Origin: Thermoproteota archaeon
GTDB lineage: Archaea > Thermoproteota > Thermoprotei > Thermoproteales > Thermocladiaceae
DNA length: 8,417 bases
Assembly (NCBI GenBank): GCA_013153895.1
Contig: JAADDN010000041.1
Location: forward strand, 1 to 8,417
Reading direction: 5' to 3'
Shown here: positions 6,311-8,417 of the stretch, one piece after another
How positions within the stretch are numbered: position 1 is the first letter of the stretch
How the letters are laid out: every line of letters begins with the position of its first letter
Notes under the pieces: model-generated
Databases searched by the model: none
Told to the model about the DNA's origin: nothing
What the model saw: the letters and a program-made list of their open reading frames with translations, nothing else
Made by a program: the position numbers and the translations under genes

Positions 6311-7162
6311 TTAAATCTTTAGAACTCCCCTCCTAAGAACCCAACATGATGTTATTATAGCTATCGAGAACGTTGCAGGATGTCTACAAGTATATTCTAC
6401 ATGTACATCAAGTACTGTTGGTCCTTCACCAATTCCCTGTATACCTACGTTAAGCTTATTACACTCATCTAGAAGTTCTTCTTCAAGTTTTGCAACTTTA
6501 TCACATTCTGATCGTTCTCCTATTTTCCTCAAGTATAGTGCCTTCATTGCGTTTTTTACAGCTGTATGTACTGTTGCTCCAATACCTACACCAATTACTA
6601 GAGGAGGGCAGGAATATCTTCCTAATGAGCGAACTATTCCAATAACAGCTTTTCTTAGAGATTCATATCCAATACTTGGAGGAACGGTGAACGCTCTACA
6701 GGGAAGTTCACATCCACCTCCTTTAGGTATGTAATATATCTCGACTTCATCTTTCTCGTTCTCTATGACCTCTATTTCAACTTCTGGTATTCCTCTTCCT
6801 ACTCCAGTACCTGTATTCTTGTTAGTTATTGGGTCTACAGCATTAGGTCTTAAAGGAATTTCAGATGTTGCTTCTTTTACAGCTTCTCTAAATATTGTTA
6901 AGATATTCTTGTCGATCTGTATTCTTGCACCCCTAATTATGAAGATGTGTGTACCTGTGTCTTGACAGATAGGTCTTCTCAATTTCTTTGCTAGCTCCAC
7001 GTTCTCTATCATGCATTCTAGAACTTTCTCGCCTATGTTTGTGAGCTTGTACTTGTTCTTTATCTCTAGTAGTGCCTTGTATACATCTTCAGGTAGTTCT
7101 GTCTGAGTCTTGTAGATGAGGTTCTTCAACATATCTTTCAATTCTTTTTCAGCTAGTAGCAA
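6311..7162 (-). CDS. fumA: Class I fumarate hydratase (or related tartrate dehydratase-type hydro-lyase), alpha subunit
   Basis: A 283-residue catalytic subunit of the iron-sulfur fumarase family, which hydrates fumarate to L-malate. The three cluster cysteines are in place: Cys66 (PICQDTGT, 64-71), Cys185 (SCPPLVIGVGIGAT, 184-197) and Cys273 (SCWVLRR, 272-278). Substrate-site candidates Gln67, Asp68, Arg105 (PLRPNAVDP) and the Arg-His pair 260-261 are kept. The Gly-rich loop is unusual: GGGCELPC (148-155) where two-subunit relatives usually have GGGSEN or GAGSEN. This family needs a beta subunit, which is not next to the gene or elsewhere in the window. The start is TTG at 7160-7162: a GGTGA Shine-Dalgarno lies six bases upstream and an in-frame TGA at 7169-7171 limits extension; an ATG at 7130-7132 is the alternative but would shorten the N-terminus relative to homologues. 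It follows argG by 32 bases, so the two are probably co-transcribed. Fumarase and tartrate dehydratase cannot be told apart from the sequence alone. Confidence 0.87.
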   Translation of the reverse strand: MLLAEKELKDMLKNLIYKTQTELPEDVYKALLEIKNKYKLTNIGEKVLECMIENVELAKKLRRPICQDTGTHIFIIRGARIQIDKNILTIFREAVKEATSEIPLRPNAVDPITNKNTGTGVGRGIPEVEIEVIENEKDEVEIYYIPKGGGCELPCRAFTVPPSIGYESLRKAVIGIVRSLGRYSCPPLVIGVGIGATVHTAVKNAMKALYLRKIGERSECDKVAKLEEELLDECNKLNVGIQGIGEGPTVLDVHVEYTCRHPATFSIAIITSCWVLRRGVLKI

Positions 7163-7168
7163 GCTTCT

Positions 7169-7173
7169 TCACC
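7169..7173 (-). promoter_or_regulatory. Shine-Dalgarno (GGTGA) that sets the fumarase subunit TTG start
   Basis: On the minus strand GGTGA is followed by six bases and then TTG. It pairs perfectly with the archaeal 16S tail (TCACC). It is the only clear ribosome binding site in the window and supports the non-ATG start over the internal ATG ten codons later. A Shine-Dalgarno on an internal operon gene, with leaderless starts elsewhere, is typical of crenarchaea. Confidence 0.7.
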
Positions 7174-7194
7174 GATCTGGACGGCCGTTGTTCA

Positions 7195-8417
7195 TCATCT
7201 TCTTAAGTACCTCTTTAAGTATGCTGTAGTTGAGTGCTGAGTATGCATTATTATGAATCCTCTAGCCTCCTCATCACTCGGATACCATCCTTTCAGATAG
7301 TCTGCAAGCTCCTTATCATAGCTCGCATACTCGCTCCATCTTCCTAATATCATTATGCTTCCCTTGTATAATTTCAATCTTACTACTCCACTTATCCACC
7401 TGTTCATTATGTCCATGAGCTCTGAGAGCTCTATACGTAACGGTTCTAACCATAGTCCTGAGTATACTAGGTCACTCCATACTTGATCTATGAGGTTCTT
7501 AAAACGCCACTCGTGTGGTGTATATACTATCTTCTCTAGCTCTCTATGTGCTTCAAGTATTGTTACAGCAGCCGGTGCCTCATAGACCTCTCTGCTCTTG
7601 AATCCTACAGTCCTGTTCTCTATATGATCTATCAATCCTACTCCACAGCTTCCAGCTATCTTATTTAAAGTTCTAACAATATCTATTAGTGGCATCTTCT
7701 CCCCATTAATAGCTACTGGTAATCCATTACTGAACTCTAGCTCAACTATCGTTGGCTTATCAGGAGCTTTCTCTGGAGGCGTTACCCACTCTAGAGCATC
7801 ATCAGGCACAGGATTCATAGGATCATCTAGCTCTGGACCTTCAATGCTTCTCGACCATAGGTTAGAATCTATACTGAACCTCTTATGTTTTTCAGGTACC
7901 GGTATACCTCTACTCTTAGCATATTCTATCTCTTCAGCTCTAGTCATTCCCCAAGATCTTACTGGAGCTATTATCTTTATATCAGGAGCTAGAGCTCTTA
8001 TGACAGCTTCAAACCTAACCTGATCATTCCCCTTAGATGTACATCCATGAGCAATAGCATCAGCCCCCTCCCTTCTCGCGATCTCGACAACCTTCTCAGC
8101 TATGAGAGGTCTCGCTAGAGCCGTACCTAGAGGATACTTACCTTCATAGAACGCGTTTGCCTTTATTGCTTGAGCTATATACTTGTTAGCAAACTCCTCC
8201 TTAGCATCGATAGTGTAATGTTTTACAGCACCTATCTTATATGCACGCTCCTCTATCTCTCTAAAATCATCTTCCTGACCTACGTCAACAGTTACAGTAA
8301 TCACCTCACAATTATACTTCTCTATGAGCCATCTTATACAGACTGATGTATCGAGACCACCTGAGTATGCGAGTACTACTCTAGATATCTTGCTCGTATA
8401 ATGACCACCTCTGCCTC
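7195..8417 (-). CDS. argG: Argininosuccinate synthase (5' end outside window)
   Basis: The enzyme joins citrulline and aspartate, using ATP, to form argininosuccinate in arginine synthesis; cytosolic. The frame runs 406 codons from the TGA at 7195-7197 to the right edge. The ATP-binding PP-loop AYSGGLDTS is encoded at 8344-8370, so the GTG at 8302-8304, the first in-window candidate, would remove it and is not the start. No in-frame ATG, GTG or TTG occurs before the edge, so the start lies beyond 8417. Further family motifs are HGCTSKGNDQVRFE (with Ser where Gly is usual after GCT), APVRSWGMTR, SIDSNLWSRSIEG, GLIDHIENRTVGFKSREVYE and WSDLVYSGLWLEPL. Length is near the usual 400, already slightly long at the N-terminus. 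It is followed by the fumarase subunit gene after 32 bases, the probable operon partner; argH, whose product would release fumarate, is not visible. Confidence 0.95.
   Translation of the reverse strand, partial: GRGGHYTSKISRVVLAYSGGLDTSVCIRWLIEKYNCEVITVTVDVGQEDDFREIEERAYKIGAVKHYTIDAKEEFANKYIAQAIKANAFYEGKYPLGTALARPLIAEKVVEIARREGADAIAHGCTSKGNDQVRFEAVIRALAPDIKIIAPVRSWGMTRAEEIEYAKSRGIPVPEKHKRFSIDSNLWSRSIEGPELDDPMNPVPDDALEWVTPPEKAPDKPTIVELEFSNGLPVAINGEKMPLIDIVRTLNKIAGSCGVGLIDHIENRTVGFKSREVYEAPAAVTILEAHRELEKIVYTPHEWRFKNLIDQVWSDLVYSGLWLEPLRIELSELMDIMNRWISGVVRLKLYKGSIMILGRWSEYASYDKELADYLKGWYPSDEEARGFIIMHTQHSTTAYLKRYLRR

Noticed and set aside
6765..6965. Plus-strand open frame of 66 codons with a hydrophobic translation
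   Set aside because: It is antisense to the conserved core of the fumarase subunit; hydrophobicity comes from the complementary codons.
7181..7188. ACGGCCGT palindrome in the argG-fumarase gap
   Set aside because: Only eight bases long, without extended symmetry or a second copy; probably chance, although the spacer is locally GC-rich.
8302..8304. GTG as the argG start
   Set aside because: It would delete the ATP-binding SGGLDTS motif, which is encoded in the same open frame just upstream.

Overview
The window reads as chromosomal DNA from a hyperthermophilic crenarchaeon (Thermoproteota), perhaps a Desulfurococcales-type organism; the placement below phylum is an inference. The evidence is an archaeal-type Rad50, a ThiD-ThiN fusion (the archaeal substitute for ThiE), heavy use of AGA/AGG arginine and ATA isoleucine codons, an AT-rich composition, short intergenic gaps, and start codons that mostly lack a Shine-Dalgarno but have TATA-like boxes about 27-30 bases upstream (leaderless style). 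I see no transposon, CRISPR array, integrase, tRNA or rRNA, and no non-coding stretch longer than about 100 bases.

Layout from left to right: the 3' part of rad50 (plus strand, cut at the left edge), then thiDN (plus). These converge on a minus-strand pair, a nucleoside phosphorylase and a small ribbon-helix-helix (RHH)-like protein. The RHH gene is divergent from aroA across a 97-base gap, the only divergent promoter region in the window. aroA (EPSP synthase) is followed by aroD (type I 3-dehydroquinate dehydratase). aroD converges on a minus-strand group: argG (cut at the right edge, transcribed first), a class I fumarate hydratase alpha subunit, and an unrecognised single-pass membrane protein. 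Both convergent junctions overlap at their 3' ends, by 11 and 29 bases.

Most of the content is core metabolism and repair: double-strand break processing (Rad50), thiamine phosphate synthesis (ThiDN), nucleoside salvage, two shikimate steps, arginine synthesis (ArgG) and fumarate/malate interconversion. ArgG and the fumarase subunit may be linked through the fumarate that ArgH would release, but neither argH nor the fumarase beta subunit is in the window. I find no convincing new multi-gene system. The items most worth a second look are the RHH-like protein with an uncharacterised C-terminal domain and its symmetrical sites beside the aroA promoter, the unknown membrane protein with a sequon-rich tail, the catalytic-position Asn in the nucleoside phosphorylase, and the unusual Gly-rich loop of the fumarase subunit.
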